5,863 nt of DNA from Chloroflexi bacterium RBG_16_48_8 (lineage in GTDB: Bacteria > Chloroflexota > Anaerolineae > Anaerolineales > E44-bin32), in the NCBI GenBank assembly GCA_001795115.1, contig MGNI01000133.1, positions 34,526-40,388 of the forward strand. Reading direction: 5' to 3'. Numbering within the stretch: the first letter of the stretch is position 1; each line of letters opens with the position of its first letter. Below the pieces are notes generated by a model, which did not search any database, had not been told where the DNA came from, and was given only the letters and a program-made list of their open reading frames with translations. This document shows positions 4,665 through 5,863 of this stretch, piece by piece. Made by a program: the position numbers and the translations under genes.

Positions 4665-5732
4665 ATGCAGATAACCAAAGTTGAGGTTACCCCAATCGAA
4701 TTGGATTTGCGGAAGCCGGTGCAGATGGCATGTCTGCCAGAAATTCATCAAATCACAGCTGTCTTTGTCCGCTTTGAAACCACACAGGGGCAAAGTGCCT
4801 GGGGCTGCACAGTCGCTCATCCATGCCTGACCGGCGAGGAACCTGAGGATCTTATCCGCGTCTGTCAGGATTGTGCCAGAAAGGTGCCAGATCTGCATCC
4901 TTTGAACATCGAGTATTCCTTAGCAGAACTGGTTGGTTTAGTCGAGGATGCACCCTCAGCCTTATGTGCTTTTGACCTTGCTTATCACGATCTTATGGGT
5001 TTAGTGGCCGGACTCCCCCTCTATCGAATGCTGGGTGGTTACCGCAATCGTATCCAAACTTCCGTAACGATCCCAATCGCTTCTGTGGATGAAAGTGTGG
5101 ATAGGGCACGAGCATGGGCCAAGCTTGGTTTTCGTATCTTAAAAATCAAGGGGGGCTTAGATGCGGAGGAGGATATACAAAGGGTCCGTGCAATTCGCCG
5201 AGTTCTACCTTACTTCATCCTGCGTTTAGATCCAGATGGGGGCTACAGTATCCAAGAAGCTCTTGAAGTGGCTCGAGCGCTTGAGGGTGAGATTGAAATG
5301 CTGGAGCAGCCTACACCAGCCGATGATGTAGAAGGATTGGGGCAGGTTACCCAATTCAGTCCTGTACCTATTCTGGCTGACCAAAGTGTTACACGCCCGG
5401 ATTCGGCATTAGAACTTGCCACCCACCATCATGTCGATGGGCTGAGTGTCAAATTAGCGGTTTGCGGAGGGATCAGGCAAGCCCAGCAAATTGATACGAT
5501 TGCCCGGGTTGCCAAGCTAACCACGATGGTCAGTTGCGTTATCGAACCCGCCCTTCTCATCGCGGCAGGGTTGGGATTGGCGTTAAGCAGTCCTAATGTG
5601 CACTACGCTGATCTTGACGGGCACCTCGAGCTAGTGAATGACCCTTCGATCCCGGGTTTCCAATTGGAGAATGGTTGGCTTATCGCTTCGGAAGTTCCTG
5701 GGATCGGGTGCAGTGTCGATCTGGCACCATAA
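4665..5732 (+). CDS. Enolase-superfamily enzyme, dipeptide epimerase or muconate cycloisomerase type
   Basis: This 355-residue protein (357 if started at the ATG at 4659) belongs to the mandelate racemase/muconate-lactonizing group of the enolase superfamily, which abstracts a proton next to a carboxylate with Mg2+ help. The N-terminal capping domain (about 1-120) is followed by the (beta/alpha)7-beta barrel. Visible active-site pieces, numbered from 4665, are the KxK motif K160-I-K162 in LKIKGG, metal ligands D189 (RLDPDGGY), E214 (LEQP) and D239 (ADQS), and K263 (SVKLAVCGG) as the opposite base. The two-lysine arrangement is typical of the MLE subgroup. D316-x-D318 in YADLDGHLEL matches the DxD motif that holds the amino group of dipeptides in Ala-Glu-type epimerases, so a dipeptide epimerase is the best guess. 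The exact substrate cannot be told, and N-acylamino acid racemase or o-succinylbenzoate synthase activities are related alternatives. It is cytoplasmic, with no signal peptide. No peptidase or murein-recycling gene is visible beside it. Confidence 0.85.
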   Translation: MQITKVEVTPIELDLRKPVQMACLPEIHQITAVFVRFETTQGQSAWGCTVAHPCLTGEEPEDLIRVCQDCARKVPDLHPLNIEYSLAELVGLVEDAPSALCAFDLAYHDLMGLVAGLPLYRMLGGYRNRIQTSVTIPIASVDESVDRARAWAKLGFRILKIKGGLDAEEDIQRVRAIRRVLPYFILRLDPDGGYSIQEALEVARALEGEIEMLEQPTPADDVEGLGQVTQFSPVPILADQSVTRPDSALELATHHHVDGLSVKLAVCGGIRQAQQIDTIARVAKLTTMVSCVIEPALLIAAGLGLALSSPNVHYADLDGHLELVNDPSIPGFQLENGWLIASEVPGIGCSVDLAP

Positions 5733-5743
5733 GAATCCTTCGT

Positions 5744-5759
5744 TGGAAAAATATTTCCA
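5744..5759 (+). terminator. Weak hairpin after the epimerase-like gene
   Basis: TGGAAA (5744-5749) and TTTCCA (5754-5759) form a perfect 6-bp inverted repeat around an AATA loop, 11 bases after the stop codon. The stem has only two G-C pairs and the T-richness downstream is interrupted, so it would be a poor intrinsic terminator. It could equally be a chance palindrome or a regulator site. Confidence 0.2.
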
Positions 5760-5804
5760 CTCATTTAATTTCCCATTGTTCGTATGGATGGAAGTAATCC
5801 AGAA

Positions 5805-5860
5805 GGTGGAAAGAGGAGAATAGGGCGAAAAGGAGTAGAGTCTTCCACCATTCCTCGCCC
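5805..5860 (+). promoter_or_regulatory. Interleaved inverted repeats, possible structured leader of a downstream gene
   Basis: Two inverted repeats overlap in A-B-A'-B' order: GGTGGAA (5805-5811) with TTCCACC (5843-5849), and GGGCGA (5823-5828) with TCGCCC (5855-5860). They cannot nest, so they would form either a pseudoknot or two competing hairpins, the geometry seen in cis-acting leaders. AAAAGGAGTAGAG at 5828-5840 also resembles the 5' strand of T-box stem I, which carries an AGTA bulge, but the diagnostic distal motifs and the antiterminator would lie beyond the window. No confident ORF occupies this stretch. Confidence 0.25.
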
Positions 5861-5863
5861 AAC

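Noticed and set aside
5784..5863. An ATG at 5784 with a frame that stays open to the window end (MDGSNPEGGKRRIGRKG...).
   Set aside because: No ribosome binding site precedes it, only 26 codons are visible, and the composition is not distinctive. It cannot be separated from chance without downstream sequence.

Overview
The window is about 5.9 kb of bacterial DNA of intermediate G+C with all recognisable genes on the + strand. The style of the proteins suggests a Chloroflexota (Anaerolineae-like) bacterium, probably from a metagenome: a ferredoxin with a CNCC-SCCCGAM motif, a PKD-CotH surface protein, and a DUF4956 protein with a secreted lectin-like domain. This taxonomic guess rests on family resemblance recalled from memory, not on a search.

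Layout. Positions 2-489 hold the 3' part of a gene for a two-cluster [4Fe-4S] ferredoxin-type protein. Its reading frame is broken twice: frame 2, then frame 1 from about 131-138, then frame 2 again from about 403, with the family-like C-terminus ending at 475. After a 146-base spacer with possible promoters come three tightly spaced genes: a membrane-anchored PKD plus CotH-kinase protein (636-2303, TTG start), a DUF4956 integral membrane protein with a signal peptide and an extracellular lectin-like domain (2346-3764), and a VTC-type polyphosphate polymerase-like protein (3771-4460). An AT-rich spacer of about 200 bases follows, containing a possible 22-codon ORF with a good ribosome binding site and a weak promoter. 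Next is an enolase-superfamily enzyme of the dipeptide-epimerase/muconate-cycloisomerase type (4665-5732). The last 130 bases contain a weak hairpin and two interleaved inverted repeats that may begin a structured leader for a gene beyond the window.

How the genes may work together. CotH, DUF4956 and VTC genes recur as neighbours in bacteria, and here they look like one operon. Predicted topology puts the VTC enzyme and the DUF4956 C-terminal domain in the cytoplasm, and the lectin-like domain and the CotH kinase outside. A reasonable but untested model is a trans-envelope phosphate module: polyphosphate made inside, a membrane component that may couple or conduct, and an atypical kinase acting on surface proteins or glycans. 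The ferredoxin remnant and the epimerase appear functionally unrelated to this cassette.
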